Positions 45,225 through 55,170 are shown, counted from the stretch's first letter. The stretch is DNA of 64,000 nt from Vagococcus luciliae (GCF_024637875.1 NZ_CP102451.1:124001-188000), one strand, 5' to 3'. Notes: generated by a model from the sequence alone, not told the origin. Program-made: numbers and translations.

Positions 45225-46416
45225 GATTAGGGTAAATCGAGTCGTTATTATTCATTAAATAAGAAGCAATAATAACAAAAAATGCATATGGTAATAATTC
45301 AAAACCAAATATTTCTCCTGCAATAAATAATGGAGCAACTAATGTATTGGTCGCACTGGCAAAAACTGAGGCGAAACCTAATGATGCGACAAATTCAACA
45401 GGCAACCCACATAAGTGTGCCAAAAGAACACCACACGTTGCACCAATCGAAAATAGAGGTGTCACTTCCCCGCCTTGAAAACCAATAGATAAGGTAAAAA
45501 CAGTAAAGATTAATTTTAACAAAAAATCATATGAATAAACTGTCCCTTGGTAAAATGCTGCTTCAACCAAATTGTTGCCAAGCCCTGAATATCTCCCCTT
45601 TCCTGCAATAATCAACCCCACCATTAAAATAACTGAAAAGAAAAACATTTTTTTATAAATGGGCCATTGTATCGATTGAATGAATAATTTTGTTTTTTCT
45701 AAACTAATTGAAAATAACCGTCCCACTAAACCAAAGATACATCCCAATAAACATAACACTAAAATCAATCTGATAGTTAATTCAGGATACGTTCTTATTG
45801 TTGTAGAAAAAGCTGTTAAACCAAGAAATTGTGATATATAGCTTGACGTAACTGCTGCAACACTGGCTGAAAGAAGAGATTCAATTGATAAATAACCTAC
45901 AGCTAAAAGTTCCATTGAAAAAAAAGTTGCTGCAATCGGCGTGTGAAATAATCCTGCAAATCCTGCCGCCATTCCTGTTACTATTATCATTTGTTGTTTT
46001 TTTTCATGGCTTGGTATAAATTTTTTCCAAACGTGTCTAGAAAACCAATTAGTAAAGGTTCCACCAATCTGAATTGCCACGCCTTCCCTACCAGCACTCC
46101 CACCGACTAAATGAGTCAGCCATGTACTAAGTGTAATAATTGGTATCAATCTAACTGGTATTACATCACGATTATTCTGCCCTACTTCAAACAATAAGGT
46201 CATTCCTTTACTACTTTCTTTACCATAAAATTGATATAGCCATTTAATAAATAAACCTATAATCGGTAAAAAAAATATAAAAACCATAAAATATTGTACT
46301 CTAATATTTGTAACAAATAACAATACTTTACCAAAAATACATTCAAGTATACCTACAAAGATTCCGATAATCAATCCAAAAATCATCCACAAAATATGTC
46401 TTTTAACTTTCCCCAT
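45214..46416 (-). CDS. CLC-family anion transporter, probably fluoride type (CLC-F)
   Basis: About 400 residues from MGKVKRHILW. The gating Glu is in HLVGGSAGREGVAIQIGG near residue 110, followed by FHTPIAATFFSMELLAVG. The first anion-coordinating motif of chloride CLCs (GSGIP) is replaced by a segment with SSKGMTLLFE, as in the fluoride/proton CLC-F branch, which has Met or Asn there. That would make it a fluoride exporter. The classification is from memory of the motif, not an alignment. Divergent from the Dcu-like gene. Confidence 0.68.
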   Translation of the reverse strand: MGKVKRHILWMIFGLIIGIFVGILECIFGKVLLFVTNIRVQYFMVFIFFLPIIGLFIKWLYQFYGKESSKGMTLLFEVGQNNRDVIPVRLIPIITLSTWLTHLVGGSAGREGVAIQIGGTFTNWFSRHVWKKFIPSHEKKQQMIIVTGMAAGFAGLFHTPIAATFFSMELLAVGYLSIESLLSASVAAVTSSYISQFLGLTAFSTTIRTYPELTIRLILVLCLLGCIFGLVGRLFSISLEKTKLFIQSIQWPIYKKMFFFSVILMVGLIIAGKGRYSGLGNNLVEAAFYQGTVYSYDFLLKLIFTVFTLSIGFQGGEVTPLFSIGATCGVLLAHLCGLPVEFVASLGFASVFASATNTLVAPLFIAGEIFGFELLPYAFFVIIASYLMNNNDSIYPNQKV

Positions 46417-46776
46417 CTTCTCACCCTTCTTTTTACACAAAAAAAGCCACACACCAAAAATAGTATGCAGACATCACTAGCTAAACATGAATTTAGTTAA
46501 TAATTCTTCAAGGAAACTATCATTTCCGCTGAACTTAACCTTATTTTAAGCATTTAAATGGAAAATATCAATAGGATATTCTTTATATGAAGAAAGCAGG
46601 TATAATACTTATAGTTTTTTAATGTTTAAAAAGTCTAATAAAATTCATATAAAATAAATAATTAAAACACATTTAATTGATAATATCCAAATGTATTCGA
46701 TTTTATAATTTTTTAAGTAGGTTTAATAAATTATTCATTTTCGGTACGTTATATTCTATGTATTAGGAGGGTTCAA
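46417..46776. other. Intergenic region between CLC and Dcu-like genes
   Basis: About 360 bases, AT-rich. On the minus strand (46440-46560) GGAAATGATAGTTTCC plus GTGATGTCTGCATAC recall parts of the fluoride riboswitch, but the pseudoknot complementarity is missing. On the plus strand GGTATAAT near 46600 could be an extended -10. Nothing else is recognised. Confidence 0.4.
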
Positions 46777-48063
46777 ATGGCTTTATTATTAATCGAAATT
46801 GCTATCATGATAGCAACTATTATTTATGGTTTGATGAAAGGTGGCGCATTAGGATCTGGTGTTTCTGCAATTGTTGCCCTATTTATCATGCTGTTTATTT
46901 TTAAACTTCCACCATCTTCTCCACCTGTTACAGCTGTTTTAATCATTATGTCTATTGGTATAGCAAGTGGTGCATTACAAGCATCTGGCGGAATGGACTA
47001 CATGATTCGCGTTGCAACTAAAATTATCCAGCGTTTCCCGAAAGCGATTACAATAGTTGCACCTCTTGTTTGTTTCTTATTTGTTTTCGGCATGGGAACA
47101 GCAATGATTGCTTTATCCCTTGAACCTATTATTTCTGAAACAGCTTTAAAGTCTAAGGTAAACCCAAAAGGAGCTTTAATTTCATCAGTTCTAGCATCTA
47201 ATATGGCTTTACTCTGTAGCCCAGCATCATCATCCACTGCTTATGTAGTAACATTATTAGCTGCATATGGTATATCTTTAGGTACCTATTTATCCATTGC
47301 TCTACCTGCTACATTATTATCCATTATTATTTTAAGCATATTACTTACTATTGTTAATAAAAAATTGCCGTTTGATGAATCAATTCTAGAAGATATAATT
47401 ATTGAAGATGAAGAAAAAGAGTTAAGTCCTGCCGCAAAAAAATCCACATTAGTATTCTTACTCTGTGTTTTAGCCATTATTATTTTGGGACTATTTCCAA
47501 GTCTCTTACCAGAGTATAATATAGATGGAGAACCAATAAAAATTGCAACAGCCGATTTAGTTCAAATGTTCATGTATTTATCTGCAGCGATTAATATTAT
47601 GTTATTTAAAGTAAAATCTAAAGATATTCTTCATGCTCCTGCAACTGCTAACGCTCTTGGTGCCACTCTTATTGTATTAGGTTTAGGTTGGGTTGGATCA
47701 ACTATCTTCGGTGCTCCAAAAAACCAAGCTGTTTTAGTATCTAGTGTAGGACAAGTTCTAGCAGACCATCCGTGGGTCATCATCTTTATCTGTGCATTTG
47801 TTGCTATGATTATTGGGGCTCAAACAGCTGTTGCAGCAATTATTTTTCCACTCGCCTTAACACTTGGTATTTCACCAATGCTGTTAATTGTTATTGTTCA
47901 GTGTTTAAATGTTAACTTTGTTATACCAGCCCAACCGACTTTACTATTAGCAGTTGAATTAGATCGAACTGGACGAACGAAGGTCTTTAGTTTCATCATA
48001 CCAGGAATAATTGTAACAGCTCTTTCTATTGCACTCTCTTATGGTATGACACTATTTATCTAA
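46777..48063 (+). CDS. DcuA/DcuB-type anaerobic carrier
   Basis: 428 residues with 10-12 membrane segments. ALLLIEIAIMIATIIYG, SIGIASGALQASGGMDYM and the GMGTAMIALSLEPIIS region match the Dcu anaerobic C4-dicarboxylate carriers (fumarate, aspartate, succinate). It is followed 27 bases later by an AbgB-like amidohydrolase, suggesting that it imports an N-acylated or amide-linked dicarboxylate amino acid. Substrate is inferred from that pairing. Confidence 0.82.
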   Translation: MALLLIEIAIMIATIIYGLMKGGALGSGVSAIVALFIMLFIFKLPPSSPPVTAVLIIMSIGIASGALQASGGMDYMIRVATKIIQRFPKAITIVAPLVCFLFVFGMGTAMIALSLEPIISETALKSKVNPKGALISSVLASNMALLCSPASSSTAYVVTLLAAYGISLGTYLSIALPATLLSIIILSILLTIVNKKLPFDESILEDIIIEDEEKELSPAAKKSTLVFLLCVLAIIILGLFPSLLPEYNIDGEPIKIATADLVQMFMYLSAAINIMLFKVKSKDILHAPATANALGATLIVLGLGWVGSTIFGAPKNQAVLVSSVGQVLADHPWVIIFICAFVAMIIGAQTAVAAIIFPLALTLGISPMLLIVIVQCLNVNFVIPAQPTLLLAVELDRTGRTKVFSFIIPGIIVTALSIALSYGMTLFI

Positions 48064-48090
48064 ATATTCAATATTAGGAGGATATATATT

Positions 48091-49533
48091 ATGTATAAAC
48101 AAATCGAAGAATTAATCAATCAAAAAAAAGAAAAATATTTTAACACAAGTGATAAAATTTGGGATATTGCCGAAACAAAATTCCATGAAAAAGAATCAGC
48201 AGACGTGTTGATTAATGTATTAAAAGAAGAAGGCTTTGATATTGAAACAAATATTGGAGATATTGATACAGCATTTGTTGCAAGTTTTGGAAATGAAGGT
48301 CCTGTCATTGGATTTTTAGGGGAATACGATGCACTACCTAGCATGTCTCAAAAAGCTGGCTCTACACAAAAAGAAGTAAATCCTGATACAGAAAACACAA
48401 ATGGACATGGCTGTGGACATAATTTACTCGGTACAGCTTCACTTGCTGCAGCAATTGCGACAAAAGATTATATTACAGAGCACAACATACCAGCTCAAAT
48501 AAAGTACTTTGGTTGTCCTGCTGAAGAAGGTGGATCCGGAAAAACATTTATGGCAAGAGCAGGAGCTTTTGATGGATTAGATATGGCTATTTGTTGGCAT
48601 CCAGGAACAGACAATGCGATTTGGGGTGTAAAAACACTTGCTAATATCCAAGCAGCTTTTGAGTTCAAAGGAAAATCAGCGCATGCTGCAAATGCTCCAG
48701 ATATGGGACGTAGTGCATTAGATGCATGTGAGTTAATGAATGTCGGTGGAAATTATTTACGCGAACATGTTACTCCTGAAGCGCGCTATCACTATGCCTA
48801 TCTTGATGCTGGTGGATTAGCCCCAAGTGTCGTACAAGACCATGCAAAACTTTTATATTTAATTCGTGCTCCTAAAGGAAGTCAAGCAAAAGAAATTTAT
48901 GACCGTTTGTGTAAAATCGCTGAAGGTGCTGCATTAATGACTGAAACTGAAGTAACAGTACATTTTGATAAAGCTTGTTCAAACTATATTCCTAACGTTA
49001 TTTATTCACGAATCATGGGAGATGTGATGATGAATTATGGTGCTCCTGAATTTGATGAAGAAGATCAAGTATTTGCTAAAGCCATTCACGATACGTTAAC
49101 TGAAGAAGAAAAACAATTTAGAATGGTCCCTCCAGCTACTCCTGTTGAACAAAAAGTTCTAGCTGAAAATCCAGGAAAAGTATTAGCTGATTATGTTTAT
49201 CCTTTTAATGAAGTCTTAACAAACGTAACCTTACCTGGCTCGTCTGATGTTGGAGACGTTAGTTGGATTGTCCCAACTGTTCAATGTATTGTGGCAACAG
49301 AAGTACAAAATACTGCAATGCACACTTGGCAATGGGTAACAAATGGAAAAAGTGGAATTGCTAAAAAAGGGATGATACAAGCGGCTAAGATCATGGCTGC
49401 AACTGCTGTGAAAGTCATTGAAGAACCTGAGTACATTGACCAAGCAAAAGCAGAATTAAAAGCCATAACAGATATTACACCTTATGTTAATCCTATCCCT
49501 AAAGAAGTAAAACCAAATAGCTTGAAGTTTTAA
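48091..49533 (+). CDS. AbgB-like M20 amidohydrolase (aminobenzoyl-glutamate hydrolase family)
   Basis: 480 residues, matching AbgB (about 480) in length and nearly block by block: GFLGEYDALPSMSQKAG, NGHGCGHNLLGTASLAAAIA with metal His, FGCPAEEGGSGKTFM, ICWHPGTDNA, SAHAANAPDMGRSALDACEL and VGDVSWIVPTVQC. AbgB acts with AbgA on p-aminobenzoyl-glutamate; no AbgA gene is adjacent. With the Dcu-type carrier it probably hydrolyses an imported N-acyl glutamate or aspartate. Cytoplasmic. Confidence 0.87.
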   Translation: MYKQIEELINQKKEKYFNTSDKIWDIAETKFHEKESADVLINVLKEEGFDIETNIGDIDTAFVASFGNEGPVIGFLGEYDALPSMSQKAGSTQKEVNPDTENTNGHGCGHNLLGTASLAAAIATKDYITEHNIPAQIKYFGCPAEEGGSGKTFMARAGAFDGLDMAICWHPGTDNAIWGVKTLANIQAAFEFKGKSAHAANAPDMGRSALDACELMNVGGNYLREHVTPEARYHYAYLDAGGLAPSVVQDHAKLLYLIRAPKGSQAKEIYDRLCKIAEGAALMTETEVTVHFDKACSNYIPNVIYSRIMGDVMMNYGAPEFDEEDQVFAKAIHDTLTEEEKQFRMVPPATPVEQKVLAENPGKVLADYVYPFNEVLTNVTLPGSSDVGDVSWIVPTVQCIVATEVQNTAMHTWQWVTNGKSGIAKKGMIQAAKIMAATAVKVIEEPEYIDQAKAELKAITDITPYVNPIPKEVKPNSLKF

Positions 49534-49536
49534 AGT

Positions 49537-49575
49537 AAAACAAGGTTGAAGCATTAATTGCCTCAACCTTGTTTT
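49537..49575. terminator. Bidirectional terminator after the AbgB-like gene
   Basis: Arms AAAACAAGGTTGA (49537-49549) and complement (49563-49575), 13-base loop, T-run on the plus strand; overlaps the edge of the convergent oxidoreductase gene. Confidence 0.87.
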
Positions 49576-50574
49576 TTATTTTATACTCACAATGGTGCGA
49601 CCACTATGAGTTCCCTCCAATAGCTGTTTTGTTACTGGAAGAATGCCTTCTAAAGACACGTCATTTGAAATTGTTGATTCAACCATCTCTTTTGTTATTG
49701 ATTGATTAATCGTTTGCCATAACTCTTTTTTCTCATCTGAGGTTAACTGAACGGAATCAATCCCAAACATCGTGACACCTCTTAAAATAAATGGTAATAC
49801 TGTTGTATTAAATTTAATGCCACTTGCATTTCCACATAAAGCAATACCGCCACCATAAGAAATTTTAGGTAAAATAGCTTCTAGCGTTGCTCCACCAATC
49901 GTATCAATCACATAATCAAATTCTTGTTTTTGAAGCGGACGAGTATTTTCTAACATTTCATCTGTGCTAATAATATGTTGAACCCCTAATTTTTCTAAGT
50001 AATCTGTTGATTTTTTACGTGTTAATGCCGTAATATTAGTAAATCCTTGTGCTTTTAATAAATTAATTGCCATACTACCAACACCACCTGTAGCACCTGT
50101 AATTAAAATACTTGCACCTTTGTCATTGTTTAACCCAATAGATTCTAAACGATGGATTGCTTGTGCTGCCGTAATCCCTGCTGTTCCAACAAATGCTGCT
50201 ACTTTTAAATCCATCTCTTGTGGCACAACTTGAATCCATTCACCCGGAACACGCGCTATTTCACTAAATCCTCCTGTATGGCTAACCCCTGTTCCTTGGC
50301 CAGTTACAACCACTTTATCGCCCACTTTTAATCCATCATGTGTTGTTTCAATAATGGTTCCTGAAAAATCGATTCCTGGAATCATAGGATAAGAACGAAT
50401 GACTCCACCATTTTTTACCGTTGCTAATGCATCTTTATAATTTATCGCAGAATAATCCACTTCAACAAGTGTGTCACCTTCTGATAATTTATCAACTGAC
50501 CATTCTTTTACACTTGAGATAACGCTATCATCTTGTTCATCTACAATTAACGCTTTGAATATTTTATCTGACAT
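49576..50574 (-). CDS. YhdH/YhfP-family quinone oxidoreductase (MDR, AcuI-like)
   Basis: 332 residues of the zinc-independent medium-chain dehydrogenase/reductase family. YSAINYKDALATVKNGG and IPGIDFSGTIIET at the start, then the NADPH Rossmann motif ILITGATGGVGSMAINLL near residue 155. This is the YhdH/AcuI group, which reduces acryloyl-CoA and quinones. Single gene, divergent from the pot operon. Confidence 0.85.
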   Translation of the reverse strand: MSDKIFKALIVDEQDDSVISSVKEWSVDKLSEGDTLVEVDYSAINYKDALATVKNGGVIRSYPMIPGIDFSGTIIETTHDGLKVGDKVVVTGQGTGVSHTGGFSEIARVPGEWIQVVPQEMDLKVAAFVGTAGITAAQAIHRLESIGLNNDKGASILITGATGGVGSMAINLLKAQGFTNITALTRKKSTDYLEKLGVQHIISTDEMLENTRPLQKQEFDYVIDTIGGATLEAILPKISYGGGIALCGNASGIKFNTTVLPFILRGVTMFGIDSVQLTSDEKKELWQTINQSITKEMVESTISNDVSLEGILPVTKQLLEGTHSGRTIVSIK

Positions 50575-50768
50575 ATTACTTATCTCCTTTATCTCTTTGA
50601 TACCCTTATTTTATCACAAATAATTTAACAATGTTTGCGTAAAAAATGAATTGATTTGTTGAAAATCATCTTGTATACTACCTTGAGAAAGTAAACATAA
50701 TGTTTAATATAAGAAAACTTCTGTCTTTTTAAGTTTAGTATATATAAACATTTTTGGAGGTGGTTATT

Positions 50769-51311
50769 ATTCTAATTGGTCAAAAAATCAAAAACCTAAG
50801 ATTACAAAAAAATTTAACACAAGAAGAGCTTGGTGAACGCACAGATTTAACCAAAGGATACATTTCTCAACTTGAACGGGATTTAAGTTCCCCTTCACTT
50901 GAAACATTTTTTTCCATTCTTGAAGTATTAGGTGTCTCACCTAAGCAATTCTTTGATGACAAAAATCAAAAACAACAGGTTGTTTACCCAAAAGAAGAAC
51001 AGACACTTCATATAGATGAAGACAAAGGGTATGAAATTAATTGGTTGGTTGCTGATTCTAATGAAAACGATATGGAACCTATTCTTCTAACATTAGAAAA
51101 AAAAGGAGAGTACAAAGAATTTGAACCATCACAATCTGAAACCTTTGGATATGTGTTAATAGGAAAAATCTGTGTTACCATTGGTGAAGATACTTACATT
51201 GCTGAGCAAGGAGAAAGTATCTATTATCAAGCATTAAGCACACATAATATTTCCAACGCACATAATGGAACAAGCCAATTATTAATTGTTGCAACAAATT
51301 CTTATTTATAG
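50769..51311 (+). CDS. XRE-cupin regulator of the polyamine operon, apparent ATT start
   Basis: About 180 residues: XRE helix-turn-helix (IKNLRLQKNLTQEELGERTD, then GYISQLERDLSSPSLETF) and a C-terminal cupin (FGYVLIGKICVTIGED). It precedes potA by 15 bases, a PotR/PuuR-like arrangement. A strong TTTGGAGGTGG site (50753-50763) is followed by no ATG, GTG or TTG at a useful distance. The in-frame codons are GTT ATT ATT CTA ATT GGT, so ATT 50766 or 50769 is the likely start; GTG 50760 and TTG 50754 overlap the site itself. The start is therefore uncertain. Confidence 0.82.
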   Translation: MLIGQKIKNLRLQKNLTQEELGERTDLTKGYISQLERDLSSPSLETFFSILEVLGVSPKQFFDDKNQKQQVVYPKEEQTLHIDEDKGYEINWLVADSNENDMEPILLTLEKKGEYKEFEPSQSETFGYVLIGKICVTIGEDTYIAEQGESIYYQALSTHNISNAHNGTSQLLIVATNSYL

Positions 51312-51326
51312 TAAAGGTGGGAAAAT

Positions 51327-52412
51327 ATGAGTCATACAATTATTGAATTTAAAGATGTTGTAAAAGAATACGATGACACAACTGTGTTAAAAAGCGTGAG
51401 TTTTGAAATTGAGCAAGGAAAATTTTACACCTTGCTTGGCCCATCAGGTTGTGGGAAAACAACGATTTTACGTTTGATTGCTGGTTTTAGCGAACCAACT
51501 TCAGGAGAGATTTTATTTGATGGAAAAGTCATTAACAAAGTTCCCGCAAATAAACGTAAAGTAAATACCGTTTTTCAAGATTATGCTCTTTTTCCTCACA
51601 TGGATGTCTATGAAAATGTCGCATTTGGTTTAAAAATCAAAAAATTACCAAAAGAACAAATTGATGTAAAAGTACGTGAAGCTCTACGTTTAGTGCAATT
51701 ATCTGGCTTAGAAGAAAGACAAATTAGTGACATGTCAGGTGGACAAAGACAACGCGTGGCAATCGCTCGTGCGCTTGTAAATGAACCTGAAATTTTACTA
51801 TTGGATGAACCTTTATCTGCTCTTGACTTAAAATTGCGAACAGCCATGCAATCAGAGTTACGTGAACTACAAAAACGTTTAGGCATTACCTTTATTTTTG
51901 TTACTCATGATCAAGAAGAAGCTTTAGCTATGAGTGATGAAATTTTTGTTATGCATGATGGGAAAATCGAACAAAGTGGCTCTCCTTCTGATATTTATGA
52001 TGAACCAATTAACCGATTTGTTGCTGATTTTATTGGAGAAAGTAATATTGTAAAAGGGGTTATGATTGAGGATAACTTAGTTGAATTTGTCGGAAAACAA
52101 TTTGAATGTGTCGACAGTGGTATGAGGGAAAATGAGCCCGTTGATGTAGTAATGCGTCCTGAAGATATTTCCCTAGTACCTGTCGAACAAGGAAAATTAA
52201 AAGCGACAGTTGATACCTTATTATTCAGAGGGGTTCATTATGAAATTTTCTGTATTGACTCTGAAGGAAATGAATGGATGGTTCATTCAACTAAGAAACC
52301 ACTTGAAGGACAAGCTGTTGGGTTATTTTTCGAACCAGAAGATATTCACGTCATGCGTTTTAATGAGTCAGAAGAAGATTTTGATGCTAGATTAGAAAGC
52401 TATGACGATTAA
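51327..52412 (+). CDS. potA: Spermidine/putrescine ABC transporter ATPase
   Basis: 361 residues. Walker [14 protein letters not shown], signature [15 protein letters not shown], Walker [13 protein letters not shown], and switch His in [11 protein letters not shown]. The last 120 residues are the TOBE domain. The first transporter gene of potABCD; it powers polyamine import. AAAGGTGGG precedes the ATG. Confidence 0.95.
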   Translation: MSHTIIEFKDVVKEYDDTTVLKSVSFEIEQGKFYTLLGPSGCGKTTILRLIAGFSEPTSGEILFDGKVINKVPANKRKVNTVFQDYALFPHMDVYENVAFGLKIKKLPKEQIDVKVREALRLVQLSGLEERQISDMSGGQRQRVAIARALVNEPEILLLDEPLSALDLKLRTAMQSELRELQKRLGITFIFVTHDQEEALAMSDEIFVMHDGKIEQSGSPSDIYDEPINRFVADFIGESNIVKGVMIEDNLVEFVGKQFECVDSGMRENEPVDVVMRPEDISLVPVEQGKLKATVDTLLFRGVHYEIFCIDSEGNEWMVHSTKKPLEGQAVGLFFEPEDIHVMRFNESEEDFDARLESYDD

Positions 52413-52426
52413 AGGAGGCGCGACAA

Positions 52427-53239
52427 GTGACACAATCAAAACGATTCTATACCATTCCATATTTTTTATGGATAGCTCTATTTGTTATCGCACCAGTAAT
52501 TTTAATTATTTACCAATCATTTTTTGATATTAATGGTCAATTTACTTTAAGTAATTACCAACAATATTTAACAAGTGGAACTTACCTTAGTATGACCTTT
52601 AATTCATTATTCTACGCTTTACTTATTACCTTATTTACGTTAGTCATTAGCTATCCAACGGCCTATTTTTTAACTAAGTTAAAACACAAACAACTTTGGC
52701 TAATGTTAATCATCTTACCGACATGGATTAATTTATTACTAAAGGCTTATGCATTTATTGGTATTTTTAGTATTCATGGTGGAATCAATAATTTTCTAGA
52801 TACAGTCGGGATAGGAACACAACAGTTACTTTTTACAAATTTTAGCTTTTTAACTGTTGCGACCTATATTGAAATTCCATTTATGATTTTGCCTATTTTT
52901 AATGCCTTAGAAGAAATTAATCCCTCTCTTGTGTTTGCTAGTCGTGATTTAGGAGCAAGTAATTTTGAAACATTTAGACGAGTGATTTTCCCATTATCTT
53001 TAAATGGGGTAAAAAGTGGCGTTCAAGCAGTCTTTATCCCATCACTCAGCTTGTTCATGTTAACGCGATTAATCGGTGGTAACCGTGTCATCACGTTAGG
53101 GACAGCTATTGAACAGCATTTCCTTGTCACACAAAACTGGGGAATGGGATCAACCATTGGTGTTGTTCTGATTATTGCCATGTTTGTCATTATGATGTTA
53201 ACAGGTGAGAAGAAAAAGAAAGGAGCGAAGAAAAAATGA
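52427..53239 (+). CDS. potB: Spermidine/putrescine ABC transporter permease PotB
   Basis: 270 residues, about six membrane segments, with the EAA-type loop NPSLVFASRDLGASNFETF near residue 165. Starts at GTG 52427 behind AAAGGAGG. It overlaps potC by 4 bases. PotB and PotC form the channel. Confidence 0.93.
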   Translation: MTQSKRFYTIPYFLWIALFVIAPVILIIYQSFFDINGQFTLSNYQQYLTSGTYLSMTFNSLFYALLITLFTLVISYPTAYFLTKLKHKQLWLMLIILPTWINLLLKAYAFIGIFSIHGGINNFLDTVGIGTQQLLFTNFSFLTVATYIEIPFMILPIFNALEEINPSLVFASRDLGASNFETFRRVIFPLSLNGVKSGVQAVFIPSLSLFMLTRLIGGNRVITLGTAIEQHFLVTQNWGMGSTIGVVLIIAMFVIMMLTGEKKKKGAKKK

Positions 53240-54069
53240 GCCAACGTAAATTTAATTGGAGTCATCTCTATTTAATTTTAGTTTTCATTATTCTCTATGC
53301 CCCAATCTTTTATTTGATTTATTATTCATTCAATGCTGGTGGATCTATGACATCTTTCACTGGATTTACTTTAGAGCATTACCAAGCTGTATTTAAAGAT
53401 ACAAGATTGATAGGGATTGTGGTTGATACCTTTCTACTCGCTTTTCTCTCTGCATTAATAGCCACGATTATTGGAACCTTTGGCGCAATGGGAATTCATT
53501 ACACCAAACAACGTGGTCTACGAAATACGCTCCTTAGTTTAAACAATATTTTAATGGTGTCTCCTGATGTTATTATTGGGGCTAGCTTTTTAATTTTATT
53601 TACTTTCTTAGGAACTTTGTTTGGTTTTCAACTAGGTTTTATATCTGTATTGTTAGCACATATTGCCTTTAGTATCCCGATTGTTGTGTTAATGGTTCTA
53701 CCCAAAATGCAAGAGATGAACCCATCACTCATTGATGCTGCGAGAGATTTAGGAGCAAACAACTGGCAAGTATTAAAGCAGATTATCTTACCTTACTTGA
53801 CTCCTGGTATCATTGCTGGCTATTTTATGGCGTTTACCTATTCACTAGATGATTTTGCTGTGACCTTTTTCGTAACAGGTAATGGTTTTAGTACTTTATC
53901 AGTGGAAATCTATTCTCGTGCTAGACAAGGAATTAGTTTAGAAATCAATGCTTTGAGTGCTCTTTTATTCTTATTTTCTATTTTATTAGTAACTGGTTAT
54001 TACTTTATCAGTAAAGACAATAAACCAAAGTATAAAAAGAAAAAAGCACAAAAGATAGGAGGAAAATAA
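53236..54069 (+). CDS. potC: Spermidine/putrescine ABC transporter permease PotC
   Basis: 277 residues. Six membrane segments; the EAA loop MNPSLIDAARDLGANNWQVL lies near residue 165 and the segment YSLDDFAVTFFVTG is typical of PotC. Spaced one base from potD. Confidence 0.93.
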   Translation: MSQRKFNWSHLYLILVFIILYAPIFYLIYYSFNAGGSMTSFTGFTLEHYQAVFKDTRLIGIVVDTFLLAFLSALIATIIGTFGAMGIHYTKQRGLRNTLLSLNNILMVSPDVIIGASFLILFTFLGTLFGFQLGFISVLLAHIAFSIPIVVLMVLPKMQEMNPSLIDAARDLGANNWQVLKQIILPYLTPGIIAGYFMAFTYSLDDFAVTFFVTGNGFSTLSVEIYSRARQGISLEINALSALLFLFSILLVTGYYFISKDNKPKYKKKKAQKIGGK

Positions 54070-54070
54070 T

Positions 54071-55141
54071 ATGAAGAAACTTAACGCTCTTTTTTCAGGT
54101 ATTCTTCTTATCATTGTCCTTTTAGCTGTTACTTCTTTTAATCTTGCAAAAACAAGTGGTGCTTCTGGAAGCCGCGTTTTGACGATTTATAATTGGGGAG
54201 ACTATATAGAGCCTTCATTAATCAAACAATTTGAAAAAGAATACAACTACAAAGTGATTTATGAAACCTTTGATTCAAACGAAAGTATGATGACAAAAAT
54301 CAAACAAGGTGGAACAGCCTATGATTTGACCATCCCTAGTGAATACATGATTCAAAAAATGGTCAAACAAGACATGCTCATCCCTCTTGATCATTCAAAA
54401 ATAAAAGGCTTAGAAAATATCGATAGTCGCTTTTTAAATATACCGTTTGATCCTAAAAACAAATTTTCTATCCCCTATTTTTGGGGAACATTGGGAATTA
54501 TATACAATGATGAATTCGTTAAAGAAGGTCAGATTAAACATTGGGATGATTTATGGAATCCCTCACTAAAAAACAATGTGATGTTAATTGATGGAGCTAG
54601 AGAAGTCATGGGATTAGCTTTAAATAGTGATGGGCATTCTCTCAATAGTAAAAATAATAAGCAATTAGAAAATGCCTCTACTAAGTTAGATAATTTAAGT
54701 CCTAATGTCAAAGCCATTGTAGCTGATGAAATCAAAATGTATATGATCAACGGCGAAAGTGCTGCGGCTGTGACGTTTTCTGGTGAAGCTGCTAGTATGT
54801 TAGAAGAAAATGAACACTTGCATTATGTGATTCCTGAAGAAGGATCTAATCTTTGGTTTGACAACTTCGTCATTCCAAAAACAGCTAAAAATATTGATGG
54901 GGCTTATGATTTTATTAATTTTATGTTGAAACCTGAAATAGCCGCTCAAAACGCGGAATACATTGGGTACTCTACACCTAATAAAAAAGCATTAGAAATT
55001 TTACCAAAAGAAATTACAAACGACCCTCAATTTTATCCGAGTGACAAAATCATTGAACATTTAGAGGTTTATGAGGATTTAGGTCAAACTTATTTAGAAC
55101 TTTACAATGATTTATTTTTAAAATTTAAAATGTATCGTTAA
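54071..55141 (+). CDS. potD: Spermidine/putrescine-binding protein
   Basis: 356 residues. N-terminal hydrophobic segment (signal or anchor) without a clear lipobox Cys: SGILLIIVLLAVTSFNLA. The mature part starts LTIYNWGDYIEPSLIKQFEKE, as in PotD/PotF, with YDLTIPSEYMIQ and NLWFDNFVIPK lining the polyamine site. Extracytoplasmic. Most Gram-positive PotD are lipoproteins, so the missing Cys is notable; the segment may act as an uncleaved anchor. Confidence 0.92.
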   Translation: MKKLNALFSGILLIIVLLAVTSFNLAKTSGASGSRVLTIYNWGDYIEPSLIKQFEKEYNYKVIYETFDSNESMMTKIKQGGTAYDLTIPSEYMIQKMVKQDMLIPLDHSKIKGLENIDSRFLNIPFDPKNKFSIPYFWGTLGIIYNDEFVKEGQIKHWDDLWNPSLKNNVMLIDGAREVMGLALNSDGHSLNSKNNKQLENASTKLDNLSPNVKAIVADEIKMYMINGESAAAVTFSGEAASMLEENEHLHYVIPEEGSNLWFDNFVIPKTAKNIDGAYDFINFMLKPEIAAQNAEYIGYSTPNKKALEILPKEITNDPQFYPSDKIIEHLEVYEDLGQTYLELYNDLFLKFKMYR

Positions 55142-55170
55142 AGATAGGAATCGTTCCTATCTTTTTTTAT
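55141..55170 (+). terminator. Terminator of the pot operon
   Basis: AAGATAGGAA/TTCCTATCTT (55141-55150, 55154-55163), 3-base loop, then TTTTTAT. Confidence 0.9.

Noticed and set aside
46440-46560. Fluoride riboswitch-like sequence upstream of the CLC gene (GGAAATGATAGTTTCC and GTGATGTCTGCATAC)
   Set aside because: The first hairpin and the late TGATG resemble the crcB motif, but the loop is not complementary to the segment after TGATG, so the defining pseudoknot cannot form.
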